This document shows positions 21,212-32,949 of a DNA stretch of 64,000 nt, piece after piece (position 1 is the first letter of the stretch; every line of letters begins with the position of its first letter). A program made the position numbers and the translations under genes. The stretch is from Narthecium ossifragum (taxonomy: Eukaryota > Streptophyta > Magnoliopsida > Dioscoreales > Nartheciaceae), in NCBI GenBank assembly GCA_963920575.1, contig OY986966.1, forward strand, positions 27,247,717 to 27,311,716. Direction: 5' to 3'. The notes below the pieces were generated by a model. The model saw only the letters and a program-made list of their open reading frames with translations. It was not told the DNA's origin and did no database searches.

Positions 21212-23080
21212 TCATCCACCATATCGGCTCTTGAGTTCTTCGGGAGGCTCTTCTTCCATGATGCTTGAACCAGCCGAAGCCAAATATTCTCGTATAGTTG
21301 TTCTTCGGTCGCTTATGAAAGTGTGATCTACGAAGTTATCATAAGCTAGTTCCCCAAGATTCTTGGCTGCCAACACGCTGTAACATTAGGTTATCAGGTT
21401 ATACGTAAGTACCTGTTTAGCATAAGTATAACCTTTGCCCCTAACAAATCTCAGGTTTATTATTATGTCAGGCAACCTAAGGCCAATTTCGTTTAGGCAC
21501 TACCATAAATAGCATACGAACTCTGTAATGTACTTTATCAGCGAAGCCTAATTAAGACAATAGCTTCAGGCATTACTTACCAGTGCCGGAGATAAGCACG
21601 GCAAGGTAAGATGTCATCCCTCCAAATCTTATCTATGTTATACTTGCCATAATGCTGATAGAATATCTCCTTGCTACCTGTAGATGAGAAGTTTGCAGGT
21701 TAAGAGAGTCTACTTGGTACCAATGATTCCAAACTTTTTTTAAATAAACAAACTGAAGGCAACAAACTGACAAGAAAATGGCTCATAAAATGCAGAAAGG
21801 TAATCATTTGGGAGGAAGGCATAAGAACTGCAAGACCTAATTGAAGCTCATATATCAAACTTAATAACATGTAGCAAAAGAAGGATAGAGACAAAAATCA
21901 AGAAGACGCAGTTAAGACATGATATACAGCCCAAAGAATCAAGAATTCCCAGCTTCTAATTTTGTTCTATAGCACTTGAGATTATTCTTTTCAATGTTAC
22001 TGTCTGCAGTCATCATCATACTCAATGTTAATATCTACATTGTTATTACTTTCAATCCTAGCGCTCAATAAGATGCAAAAATGAAAACGTAAAACAAAAG
22101 GAGAATACTCACCTTTGCATCTAACCCGAAAATACTCCTCATCACTATACCGAGCACAGACCACCTAATCAATGATGGGGAAAAGCTTACTTTTGAATCA
22201 AGACATCCAGATAGTCATGGTTATGTACAACCAATCACAACATAAACATATGCCCAAATCAAGTCTATCAACAAGTAACTCACAGCTGGTCTGGGGAAAG
22301 GCTTCCCATCCAAATCCTCAGGAGCCACCTACTTGCACAATCCATCAACAATCACAAACTAAAATGGAGCATCAAGAAGCACAATCCAAAACATTGAAAG
22401 CCCTTAAAGCTAAGCCACTCACAGCTAAAAACCTGAACTCATTCTCCCGCTCGATAAATGCCGGCACCTGCAACACTCATCCAAAGAATTCTCGATGAAG
22501 TTTTGATCTTTCCATTCCCAATGAAGCAGCATATAGTTTATCCATTTACCTCATCTCGCTTGATCTCGAACACCGTAACAACAAGCCATTCCCCCTCACA
22601 GGGTTCCACGCTCAAGCTAGACATCTCCTGCGATCTCCCCACATCACTATCGATAAAGACCCCAACTTTCCCCAAATTCCCCAAATTCCAATAAGAAAAG
22701 AACCGGATTTTGAGAATCTAACCCCAGTTTCACGGTTTGCGATGCCGCGCTCGAAGAAGATGGGAGCAACATGGGCAAAAACGCGCCCGAACCCACGGAG
22801 CACCCCGATCCTAAAGTTCTTGAGCTCCGGGAACGTGCTCCTCGCGCTCTTCTCTGGGATTAGTCGGTAGAATTAGGGATTCGATCATACAAGCATGAAA
22901 CCCTAGAATCGGCATCAAGAACGATTTGTATTAAGGGTTTGTAAAAGGGTCACCGGAGAGGAGAGAGCCGAAGCCGAGGATGGAGACGTCGCCGTCGGGG
23001 GAGAGCAGGGCGTCGAAGTCGGACTCGGAGTGCAGCTCGGTGATGTTACCGCTGGGCGGGGAGGGGTTTGAGGAAGCCAT
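21212..23080 (-). CDS. Plant protein with gamma-glutamylcyclotransferase-like fold
   Basis: Eight exons on the minus strand: 23080-22954, 22853-22723, 22627-22550, 22467-22423, 22328-22284, 22164-22113, 21677-21581 and 21377-21212 (TGA). They join in frame to 246 residues starting MASSNPSPPSGN. The segment SILGFGSLLSEKSARSTFPE, then VLRGFGRVFAHVAP, resembles the GYGSL motif and following RRVF-type strand of gamma-glutamylcyclotransferase/ChaC-like proteins. The later FIERENEFRFLAVAPEDLDG matches the position of the catalytic-Glu strand (REG...Y) in that fold. The C-terminal half (YGKYNIDKIWRDDILPCR, TIREYLASAGSSIMEEEP) looks like a conserved plant-specific extension. Close homologues exist in plants as uncharacterised proteins, to my recollection. 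The biochemical role is unknown and enzymatic activity is inference only. An in-frame upstream start (23275) would add 65 low-complexity residues and is less likely. Confidence 0.82.
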
Positions 23081-25008
23081 GGGAAGGGAAGGGTAGCGGG
23101 TCGGTCGCCGGAGGGGAGGAGAATGCGGTAAGATGACTCGCCGGTAGGCGGACACTGAGTTGAGAGAAGGGAGATAGATGGGCTGATAGAGAGCTGTCTC
23201 GCCGTAGGATGTCGATCGGGCGGTGATGAATGAGATGTTAAGATCAAACTGCAAAGCCGTGGCGGTGGCGATCATGAGAACCCCCGGCGAGTATGGAAAG
23301 GGAGGACGGTAGCCATTCGAAGCAAGTCCGGCATAGCTTCAAGTGTAGTATCCAGCACGTGAATACCAGCCAATGATAAGAAGACACGTACGTCATGGAG
23401 TCAGTCGACCATTGAGAACAGCATACAGCGTAAGGCTTCACTAAATACAAAACACGTCACCTATCCTCGCGGCAACCACCACGACACGTATTCCGTAGCT
23501 CTTTCCTTTCTCTCCGGCCATCATCGCCGCCGGTGGCCGTTTGATCGCCGGCGCTTACGGCCCCGACGTGATCTCGTCGTATCCACCAGACAGATTGAAT
23601 TTTCAATATTATTATAGTAATTATCCATCCGGATTCCGGTAGATGATATTAGCATTGATATTTTTGCTGCAAAAGTTTCTATTCGTGGAGTTTAGTAGTG
23701 ATTTTAATTGCCTCGATTCGCCTAGCATGCTTGTAGTGTGTTCTTTAGCTATACATTTTCTTCTTTTTTGCCTTTCTATGATTAGTTGAATTTATTGCCT
23801 TGGTCTATGTTTCAAAGCAATTTTTTTTTGCCCAGGAATTTCGAAATTGGTCGCTGGTATGTCTTGAGTCTATCAAACACAAGGCATGACTCTCTTTCCC
23901 TTCTCTTCTACTGTACTTTGGAAGATGGCACAAGTTCTTTGCAAGCATGATGAACCAAGAAATCCTGTTATATGGAGTAGTATTCATCCATGATAGGCTT
24001 GAAGGTTTCGATCTTTCTGGCGCATCATCCATTTTATTATTCAAATTTTTCTTCAACTTATTACTGCATAAAATAGCAGGAAAATCAAAACAAGAAAGAA
24101 GAAATCATCTGTCATCAGATGATGATGATCATGTAGAAACGTACGTATCAGAGGAAAAGGAGCGAAAAAAGAGAGAGGTAAAAATACAAATAATGGAAAG
24201 GATAAAACCGAAGATCGGCTTAAAACAAAACTATCCGAGATCACTCGCATTAAAACCCAAAAGAAAACAAAGAATAGATAGAAAAAAATATAATTTTTAT
24301 CAGCGAAAGATGAGAGAATAGAGAATGAAATTGGGTGGTTTTGGGAGTTGAAACACCTCTCAGACAAATGCCTCATTCACATCAGGGTTTGTGAATGGAT
24401 TTTCTCAGACTCGTCATCAAATTTGACATCATAAAGATCAATCACTCCCAACACCACCACCATCGCCACACCTCCAACAAAATAGCAAAGAAAAAATCCA
24501 GGAAAAAGCTAAAATTCTTATGGGGATAAAAAAAAAAAGAAGCAGAAAACAAGAGATCTTGGATGAAAGAGGCAGACGAGGAGGCCGGTGAGGTTGAGTC
24601 CTTCGTTTTATAGCCCCCAGAAAAGAGTTAGGGCTTCGTTTGCAAAATAATAAGTTCCAAAAATATCCTTAGTAACTTATAAAATGACAGACAGATAGAT
24701 CCTTGGTGGTGTGGTTATTGACCGGGCGAAGCCAATCTTATTGGACCAAATAAATCTGGATCGAGTCCGATATGAAACTTGGGTTCGATTGGTTTCGGCT
24801 ACTTGGGAAACTTCTATGCTTAAAAAAGAAGAAGAAACATCTAACAAGAAGTGTTACAATAACATATTGAATCAAAGACATCAAGCATGAGGAGGAATTA
24901 TCAAAAGAAAGCTGAAGAACACTAAAATTCAACTAGCCTTTGGGGTAAGTTCTTCAGCTGTATGCGCGGAATGGAAGCTAGGAGTGATCATCCTACTGAG
25001 AGAAGTGA
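23081..25008. other. Intergenic region between GGCT-like gene and PP2C
   Basis: This holds the promoter of the GGCT-like gene (23081-23500), a GC-rich patch at 23500-23570, AT-rich sequence, and the presumed PP2C 3' UTR near 24900-25008. No additional gene is supported; frames at 23947-24376 are low-complexity Lys/Arg or Phe-rich readings. Confidence 0.4.
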
Positions 25009-27205
25009 TCAAGAATGGAAGAAGAGACATATGGCGGAGCAATCGTCGACGGCAATTCCTCGCCTCTTCCTCTTCCACCCGCGCACGGCGCACTCCACGA
25101 GCCGCTTGGCTGCCTTTCCCCTGTCCTTGGTTGATGAAACTATCTGCACTGCTTCTTGGTTGGAGATCACATCCCAAACCTAAAGCATGAGATGAGTTCA
25201 TTCATCAGTGAAGCAGGTAAGGTGATTAGCTTCATCCTTTCCAATCAGCTTAAGCTTTCTGAATGATTTGTGATTGAAAGCAATATCAGAGATGCTGTTC
25301 TCAAGAATAATGTTGTTCTTAGATATTATTAGTAGGAAATGCCGTGCCTGAAACAAAAACCATATAAAAGGATATATGTTTAGAAATGGAATCATCTGCA
25401 CATACCCCATCAGTTGCAAGTATAATGAATATGTCCTTGTGGGTAATCCTTCTCTGAGTGACTTCAGGGACAGAGATGAGTCCATAGTCCTTGACACAGT
25501 AGTCTCCGAATGCTCTTGACATGGCCAGTCCTGGAGCTTCTTTATTTGGTAACCATAGCCTATGTACTCCCTGTTCATCTTCCAGGCAGAACACGCGGCC
25601 TTGGCTCTGAGTAATCCGCTCGGCCTCCTCTGAAATCACCGGATGTTGTTGATTAAAACCATAGACAAATTGTTTGCGTGAAATGAAATCACTAGTTGTC
25701 CCAAAAGCTTAAGTTGATGAAAAATGCTGAAGTTAATCACTTATATTATAACTCTAATTGTTCGATAAAAAGGCAGATGAAGAGCTTTTATAAAGTTATG
25801 GACTGGTTTACAGAAGGTGAGTTCTGGTTTAAATCTTAAATAGATAATGGAGAGTCAAATTGAGGAGATTAAAACTTACGAGGTAAATTTGGCTTGAAAT
25901 CGACGGTGAGCTGGACAGGAATCAAGCTGCCGTCGTCGGAGATCATTGCCAACACAGCACGCGAATCACCAACATTCGCGATCGCAACGAGGTCACCCTA
26001 ACAAAAAAATCAACAGGAAGAAGCTTCATGACAATCCTGATTCAACTTCAATTAGCTCAGGTATATCCTGAAGTGAAACAAGAACCAAGAGGTAAATGTT
26101 TGTTACTTGATTAACTAATGAAGAACAGAAAGCAATTTCAAATCAAGCAAATGACAGAGTTCAGCTACATCACATATAATTTTTTAGATAGCTCTGCTCA
26201 AGAAACATAGCTCACTTATAGCAGCTCAGACCTTTGATCTTAGAACAGATTATTCATGCATTTTGAAGAGTAGTTGAGCTTAAAATAGATCTTGACAATA
26301 AAAAGATACAATCACTTGCGAATAGAGAACAAATCAATCAAGATGCAAAAGATCTAAACAAATCCTTACTTGCTTCACAACTGTGAGAGCTGTGGTGCCG
26401 CTGTTAAAGGAATCGAATGCGCGAGTGTCTTCAAGCTCTTTATCTATGGTTTCGCAAGTTCTGATGAATGATTGCTTCCAGATATCAAAATGGCAGAGTT
26501 TCTTATCAGTCACCATGGATGCCAGTTCCAGAGTCTCTTGCCAGCAGCATATTAAGCATGGGGGAAGCGAGTCCCTCACTTTTTTAGCTACATAGTGACC
26601 CCAAGCTCCATGCCCGTCAAAAACCCCACAAAATATCATGTCTTCTTGGCATCCAAATTCCTGCAGACCAAATCAAATCCAACAAGCTTAATCAATTCCA
26701 AAATAAAGATGCATGAGTTCAAGCTAAGAAAGAGTGAAAGAAAGAAATATCCAATATACATTCCATCTCCTTATGTCTAAAAAAACAGCTCTGCAAACAG
26801 GGCTTATTTCAAGTATTTCAGCACTAATACCATGATTTCATCCAGATGGGAAACTAACAATCCATGCACATATTTTAGCAATCTCATGACATCAAACAAT
26901 CATAACAAAGAAAGGATAGCTAAGGTATGTTGAAAAAAAGAAAAGAAAAGAGGCATTACCTCCCACACAATGGAGCAATCCTGGTTGACCCCCTTCTCCC
27001 CTCTCCGCGAAAACACCGAAACAAAGCACTTCGAACCCTCGCCTCTCACCGACCCCGACGACTGGAGTATCATGTCATTCCTCTTGGCATCCTTGGCAAT
27101 CTCATCCGCCACCTCCCTCCCATCGCTGGCCCCCTTCAACTCCCCCCTCCCACTGCCGTGCCACGACTTCTTAAACCCTCTAAACAGCGACGAGAAGTGC
27201 CTCAT
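25009..27205 (-). CDS. Protein phosphatase 2C, plant clade-E-like
   Basis: Mg/Mn-dependent Ser/Thr phosphatase. Exons 27205-26960, 26660-26370, 25997-25880, 25629-25406 and 25179-25009 (TGA) join to 349 residues. PP2C motifs appear in order: SRRGEKGVNQD, CGVFDGHGAWGH (metal-binding Asp and Gly), SGTTALTVV, LVAIANVGDSRAVLA, KPNLPQEAERI, LAMSRAFGD, ILATDGVWDVISNQEAV (metal Asp) and AVDDCSAICLFF. No core residue looks missing. The start MRHFSSLFRGFKKSW is the first real ATG in frame, because the open frame further upstream (to 27232) lacks ATG. There is no N-terminal MG myristoylation signal, unlike several clade E members. The substrate is not deducible. Confidence 0.92.
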
Positions 27206-27949
27206 CCGGCCGATACCCAACTCCGGCAGCAACCCAATTCACCAAACTCACCCAGTCACGAATCTCAACCCAACCTCCCTTCCCATTTGCCGAATTGGGT
27301 CACCAAAAGTTCGATCCAACAAGCTAAGTTCAAGACAAAGGAGGAACCTTTTCGCCGGAATCCGATGAACTCGCCGGAAAACATGGCAAACTCAGAGGAA
27401 CGGAGGCTCGTTTGGATAGCTTCCACTCCATTTCTACTTGCATCCAATAATGTGAGAGAGAGCTTCATCACCGAAGCTTTATTTTATTACTCCCGGGTTC
27501 CAGTCTTCCAGACGAGTCTGGCAGCCGTTAATTACCGTTGTAACCCGGTAAAGAAAGAGGGGGCATTTTGGGCATAGCTTATGTCATGAGTCACACGAAT
27601 CGTACGGGGCGTTCGTGGTCCAGAGGTGATCGTGCGGTTACAAAGAGTCCACCACGGTCGACTTGGGCCCATCACGACGACAGTGACACTTGTCGATGCC
27701 TGGGAGTTCCGGGCCTTTAACGTCGTCTCATATATTTCATGTATGTGGCAGCCCTTGAACTTTGGACTAAACGTGTAAAATCTATCATACAGCCGACGTT
27801 AGACGTTACTCGATTCAAGTAATGCTATTATATAGGATCGAAGTCAGGTTAAAGGGGTAGTTGGGATGATTGTTACTGGATGATTAGGAGCGTGAGAGAA
27901 AGAAAGAAAGTAGCGGGAGTGGTGGTTATTTATGTTAGATGACAGGAGC

Positions 27950-28130
27950 TCATCTAGTCTATTATATAAAATCAAGTGCATTCTATCAAATGACTGAGAA
28001 TGCTCAATCCAAGTTATGCTCGGATATATAAGAAGATCGAGATAAAAACACATGAAATGAAATAATGAGGGGTGGTGATTACCAGGTGGAGTGGTGGTTA
28101 CCAGGTGGATAGAAGAGAGGAAGAGAAGCA
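27950..28130. repeat. Dispersed repeat, copy 1
   Basis: A stretch running from TATTATATAA through AGATCGAGATAAAA to GGTGGTGATTA matches, with substitutions and small gaps but in the same order, the sequence at 48898-49060. It is probably a DNA-transposon or MITE family; ends were not defined. Confidence 0.5.
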
Positions 28131-28515
28131 GCGGGGGTGGTGATCACCAATGCCAGGTTGCACGAGAGCCCATTAGTTATATATATTTGTTGTGCTGATG
28201 TCTTGATAGGTTTGCTTAAGTATATTTATATGGTTAGATATTACGTCTAGAGCTTATCTTCATGTTTAGGTGCGTTCATTGTCTACGCATGCATATGAGT
28301 AGTGATATTCCATCCAACTACCTTGCTAAAAAAGATACATGCATGATGGTGGAACTCTTGTTACAGCATTTGTTGTTTCTCTTAAAAATATGGTTTTTGA
28401 CATATGACTAAATAGCAATGTAGCATTTATGAGTGAAGGAAAGAATGAGATGGATAATGGATTGGACCAATTTCTCTGAGGTAGATAGCATATATTATAT
28501 ATGAACCGTGATATA

Positions 28516-29421
28516 CGTCCCACCGGGTGGGTGTGGAGAATCCACACCCCCGGCGGCTGGAACGCACTCACTATCTCTCCTATCTTTTATCTTTTTTTTT
28601 TTTTTTCTATCTCTCATTTAACATTATCTTTATACACTAAATATAAGTGAAATATATATATAAAAAATATATATGTATATATAATTAAAATAAATGTACA
28701 TACGTATATATGTATGTAATATATTCAACTAAAAAATATATATAAAGTATATATGTATACTAGTACTCACCTGTACCCTTGACACAGTTTTTAGTTATTG
28801 TTAATATAAAATTTTAACAAACTCCCTGTAGTTTGTCTGGTTAGACGACTGTGTTGACCCGTAGGTGGTTCAGGGTTCGAAGGTTGGTCATAGCTTTTTG
28901 TTCACTGCCACCATAAAACATAGCCAATAAAATATAAAATAAAATATTATAAGTCTAACTTAGGGTATATAAAATAAATATAAGTCTTTGCATATTGCAT
29001 AATAAGATAATATTAATAGAATTTAGGTTGATATGAATTAATGCAGGTTTATAGAAAGCAAACTTAGAGAATATATATAAAGAAACTTAGGGGATATGAA
29101 TTAATGCAGATTAATCGTTATTGTTCCTTATAAGGTTGATATGCATATAGCATATATATTTCGAATATACATATATTTAGTTAAATTATATATATATATG
29201 TGTGTGTTATATACATATTATATATATTTTATATATCCCTAAATTTGAAAATCCAAACTCAAAATTCATATCCCAAAATTCAAATCCCCAAAAACCCCTC
29301 ATAAGAACCTATAAATTCATGAATATCCCTCACTCATTCATCACTCCACTCTCCTTGCACCACATGGCAAGGATCCGTCCCACCACGTGGGTGTGGTAAA
29401 TCCCCACCCCCACGGTGGGAC
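28516..29421. mobile_element. Possible element bounded by GTCCCACC palindromic ends
   Basis: At 28516 CGTCCCACCGGGTGGGTGTGG is followed by ATCCACACCCCC. At 29376 CGTCCCACCACGTGGGTGTGG is followed by AATCCCCACCCCC and GGTGGGAC. Each segment is itself nearly palindromic, so the two can be read as direct or inverted copies. The DNA between is very AT-rich and has no gene. This could be one transposable element with structured ends or two solo copies of a small element. Confidence 0.35.
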
Positions 29422-29849
29422 ACAAATCATTTCCCATTATATATAGTAAGCAATTGCTTGAGGTAGTAGTTTTCCATAAGTTAGACATTTGACTGGATTT
29501 CGTCGTCAACAAAAAGATAAAATTGACGTGGGAAGTGGGAAGCCAATTATGATGAACATGATGGTGGCTTTACGTTTTATATTAGATTCACAAAGACACA
29601 GGATAATATGTATTAGTCTTGAGTGGATGTTGGATTTGGTAAGCTATTTGCTTTGATGCGACTTAGTGCTCTCTAATCATCTTAATCATGTAAATAGACT
29701 AGGTATAGGCCTTCAAATCTAAGTAATATGAGGGCTCAAATGCTCCACTACTTTTATGTCACATATAGTGACATAGCAAAAGACAGGTGGTGGGGGCTCA
29801 AAGAACTCCATGCCATGGAAAGGGCTGCAAAAAGTAGAGTTGAACAGAG

Positions 29850-29910
29850 GTGGTTTTCCACCGCCACCAGCACGGCCACCGCCACCAGCACGGTCACCAC
29901 CACCTGCTAA
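29850..29910. repeat. GC-rich minisatellite (GCCACCGCCACCAGCACG units)
   Basis: About three imperfect 18-bp units of CCACCGCCACCAGCACGG type. Read on the minus strand they would give a Gly-rich peptide, but no gene context supports coding. Confidence 0.6.
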
Positions 29911-30196
29911 CACGTAGTATTGACGAGCACTGCTAAACTAATAGTACCAACCTCGTGTTTTGTGGCAGCAGGTGAATCAGCTTTCCACCAATGAAGGGCG
30001 TGGCAGCCTACATGTGATGTGTTTTTTCCAAGTGGACAATACTGCAAATGCCAAAGAGAAAGCGACGCTAAACGAGTCGCACCGACGGCAATGACTCATG
30101 TCTTACCAGCACCGACGGCAATGACTCATGACTTACCTGCACCGACGTTGCACGACAATACATACCCATTGGTGCATGTTCACCTTTTGCAGAGTG

Positions 30197-30297
30197 GTTG
30201 AGGGCTGCTTGGCTCCCATCCCGGATAGAATCTGGGATCCGGGAATCCGGAATCCACGGATTCGACGTCCCATTCCGTGCTGCCAAACAGGCCCTGA
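30197..30297. mobile_element. Short MITE-like element
   Basis: The left end GGGCTGCTTGGC and the right end GCCAAACAGGCCC form an imperfect terminal inverted repeat of the GGGCCTGTTTGGC type common in plant MITEs. The interior repeats GGATCCGGGAATCCGGAATCC. Target duplications are not clear. Confidence 0.4.
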
Positions 30298-30761
30298 GTT
30301 GCTTGAGCAGATGTCATCCTGACCTGGCCAGCAAATGCAAGCATGTTCATTACATTCTTTGAATCATGTGTGGAGTTCTCAAAAAAAAAAGCTAGCTAGT
30401 AATAAATAGTGCATGCATTTGAATTTTTCTGATTCAATCACAAAGGACCCCATACATATATGTAAATGCCTCGACTGTTCTCCATCCCAAATGCACAAGT
30501 AGAGGTTGGTTGCCTGTCAGATCTTGATTTTGAATCCCCCTGTAACAAAGGTCTCAAATAGGCCAGTTGATCGTTTTGTCAGTTGGGCTAATTCACATTC
30601 CACTAGCAATTCTCCATACATAGGAACTCTAATTGTGGTAACACAATCAGATTTATCACCACGTTTAGAAGTTTACAAACTTTTCTCGTTTTTATAGTGC
30701 AGCATTAGCAATCTTTGGAACCAAAACTATAACGTTTTGCGGCACCGGTTATACCACTTGA

Positions 30762-31848
30762 TCAAGTTGTTCTGGTACGCATCAGATCAGATTCAAATTG
30801 GCGAAAGAGCTTCAAAGATTGGTAGTAGAGATTGAGGTCTATGCCATCGACATTCCTTCCAACACGTGCCTGCAAGATTGCCTGGAAGAAGAAATAAAGG
30901 ATTTGAGAATCTGGTTGGCAAAAGAGTGTAGACACCGAGCAGGTTCAGCAGGGGTAAAGATACATCATTTTCAGGCTGAATGAAGAGTTCGCCAATGAAC
31001 TGGTAGATGGATCCAATGTGAAAGCTGATATCCCTCAAGTGTTGAGTGTCGATCTTCAGGCTGACTCCCCCATCGCTGATAATGGCAATGGCAGTCTCGA
31101 TGCTGTATGCTTGCAACCTGAAGAATAGCATAAACAAGTAGTCTTGTACAATATAACTACAGAATTGGAGCAAAAACAAAAACAAACATAATTCTTGCCT
31201 AGAAAGATCCCTCGCTAAGAAATAGTCTTTATGTAATTTGCAATGAAAGTGTACAAGAAATGAAGCAACAACCTAGTTCATTCTGTCTTCTTCGGTTTAC
31301 AGTGCTAGTTCTTTTAATAAATTCTTCATTACATGAGAAACTATTAAGTTTGAATCGAAGAGTTTGCTTCTTCGGTTTACAGTGCTAGTTCTTTTAATAA
31401 ATTCTTCATTACATGAGAAACTATTAAGTTTGAATCGAAGAGTTTGCTTCAGCTGGTTTCAAAAGGAAAAATACTTAATCGGAAACACATTTGCATACTT
31501 CTTGTTGAATGCTTCGCAGAAACTCTACAAGCTCATATAACAATCCAAGTCAATTATTTACAGATTTAAATTCACTCGCATATATGGCCTACTTCTTACA
31601 TGGGCTTAATGCATTTGAGAATGGATCCTTTAGTTTTGTTGGCATATAAGTAATTATATTAACTCGAATACTTCTTAATTAGCACCTCACACAAAACTCA
31701 AAAGCTCATAACGAAATCTACGGTATGTGCTCATCATTTCTTACTTTCCAGTTACACGAAGAGATACTCCTTGTTTAAACAGCGGTGAAGTAGGTTCCAC
31801 CTCCTGCAATGTGACTGGTGTGCCAGGCTTAATTGCAGACGATGCCAT
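30762..31848 (-). CDS. TEN1: CST complex subunit TEN1 (telomere-capping OB-fold protein)
   Basis: TEN1 is the smallest subunit of the CTC1-STN1-TEN1 complex, which protects telomere ends and helps fill-in synthesis. Exons 31848-31745, 31117-30964 and 30881-30762 (TGA) join to 125 residues, the usual TEN1 size. The protein starts MASSAIKPGTPVTLQEVEP. Conserved parts are the strand SLRVTGKLQAY, then SIETAIAIISDGGVSLKID, TQHLRDISFHIGSIYQFIGE and LQARVGRNVDGIDLNLYYQS. These match plant TEN1 strongly, including the single OB-fold layout. A 5' UTR intron is likely: acceptor CATTGTAG about 9 bp before the ATG, and donor GTAAGC near 32769. Intron 1 carries a perfect 80-bp tandem duplication. Confidence 0.92.
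31287..31446. repeat. Perfect 80-bp tandem duplication in TEN1 intron 1
   Basis: Units 31287-31366 and 31367-31446 are identical, each beginning CTTCTTCGGTTTACAGTG and ending GAAGAGTTTG. The lack of differences implies a recent event, or an assembly artefact. Confidence 0.95.
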
Positions 31849-32860
31849 AAGTACAGGCTACAATGCGCATGGACCATCAATATCAATGATCGAGTTCCAA
31901 ATATCAATAGCAACTCAATGAAGTAGAAATGAAATATTGCCAACATTCTTTAGGTGAAAACAAAGCAGCAGTAAAATCATCTATTTGGATTGTCAAATAT
32001 GTTCTGCCCCAGTCCATTCTACTAATTCTGTACATTATATGTGCATAATGGAATTCAAGCTGTTTACACAAATAAACTTAATAGTTCAGGAGTTCATAAA
32101 TCCTCAAATACAGTGAAGATGCTAAAATTATATCAAATACATCATTTTCACTTTAGTTTTAACTAATTTAAAATGCATGAAATAACCCATCTTGAATAAA
32201 CCATGCAGCTTTCTCAAGGAAGCCTATCTCTTCCAACATGATAGATACTTCAGAAATCCACTAATAAAGCAAGAGCACGTTATTATTGGAACAATGAATA
32301 CATTAGGATCACAAATCAGTAAATGAGCCTTGTGATGATTCATTTAGTTACCATTTTATTCACAATTGCATAGCCAATTTATCATCAACCTCGAAAACCC
32401 TAAGGTCTAAACCTATACCATGTTCAAGCCTTGTTGGAAGCATGATAAAACATTAGAACATAAGCAGAGATTTCTAATGCGTAGAAATCAAATAATAATC
32501 GGATCATGTCGCCAATCATCAAGCGAAGGCTAGAATTCCTGAACCCCTAAAACCACACAATGCCAAACCTCCAATAAAACCGGCAATCATCCACGCAATC
32601 GTAAGAAAAACTGGAACATGAATTAGATGCTATCAAGAACCTATGTTCTTCTCTAAGAATCAAAACTCGTTCACGAACCAGGACATCAAGCATCAAGTAT
32701 TAGATAAAAAACAAGAGCATGGATTCCAGCAGATTTCAATAACACTAAACCCCCAAAACCGAGCTTACCCGAAGAGGCCGAGCGTTTAGTAAACCCTAAA
32801 AAATTACGCTATAGCATGAAGCCAGGAAGGCAGAGGAGAAGGGAAGAAGGCGGGAGACTC
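31849..32860 (-). other. TEN1 5' UTR intron and upstream leader
   Basis: On the minus strand a GTAAGC donor occurs around 32769, after a leader with TTTAGGGTTTACT, and a TAG acceptor lies just before the ATG. The DNA in between is AT-rich without other genes. I infer a leader exon at about 32770-32850 with a telo-box-like AACCCTAAAA on the plus strand at about 32792. Confidence 0.5.
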
Positions 32861-32949
32861 CAAAACCCGTTTGAAGTGAATGAGAGTTAAATGCTGCCCC
32901 GTGGAGCTTGGGAAAACTGTGCGTTGGCTGGTCAAGGAATGAGAGTTAA

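Larger units (their letters stand above)
27206..30761. other. Gene-free repeat-rich interval
   Basis: This contains the PP2C promoter, a repeat at 27950-28130 related to one at 48.9 kb, a very AT-rich stretch (28600-29330) between two GTCCCACC-palindromic segments, a GGTGGC minisatellite (29850-29910), two copies of an ACCGACGGCAATGACTCATG unit (about 30079 and 30111), and a short MITE-like piece at 30197-30297. No coding region is supported. Confidence 0.45.

Noticed and set aside
28820..28900. tRNA-like stretch with GGTTAGACGAC and GGGTTCGAAGG resembling pol III A and B boxes
   Set aside because: No cloverleaf could be drawn and the B box is imperfect; it might be a SINE remnant but support is too thin to call.
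29719..29913. Minus-strand Gly-rich frame that could be read as a cell-wall glycine-rich protein
   Set aside because: The Gly codons come from an 18-bp minisatellite, the rest of the frame is ordinary intergenic sequence, and there is no signal peptide or gene structure.
30793..31185. 130-codon minus-strand frame read as one exon of TEN1
   Set aside because: It runs through a TEN1 intron and out of frame into exon 3. The spliced three-exon model gives the conserved TEN1 C-terminus, whereas the continuous frame does not.
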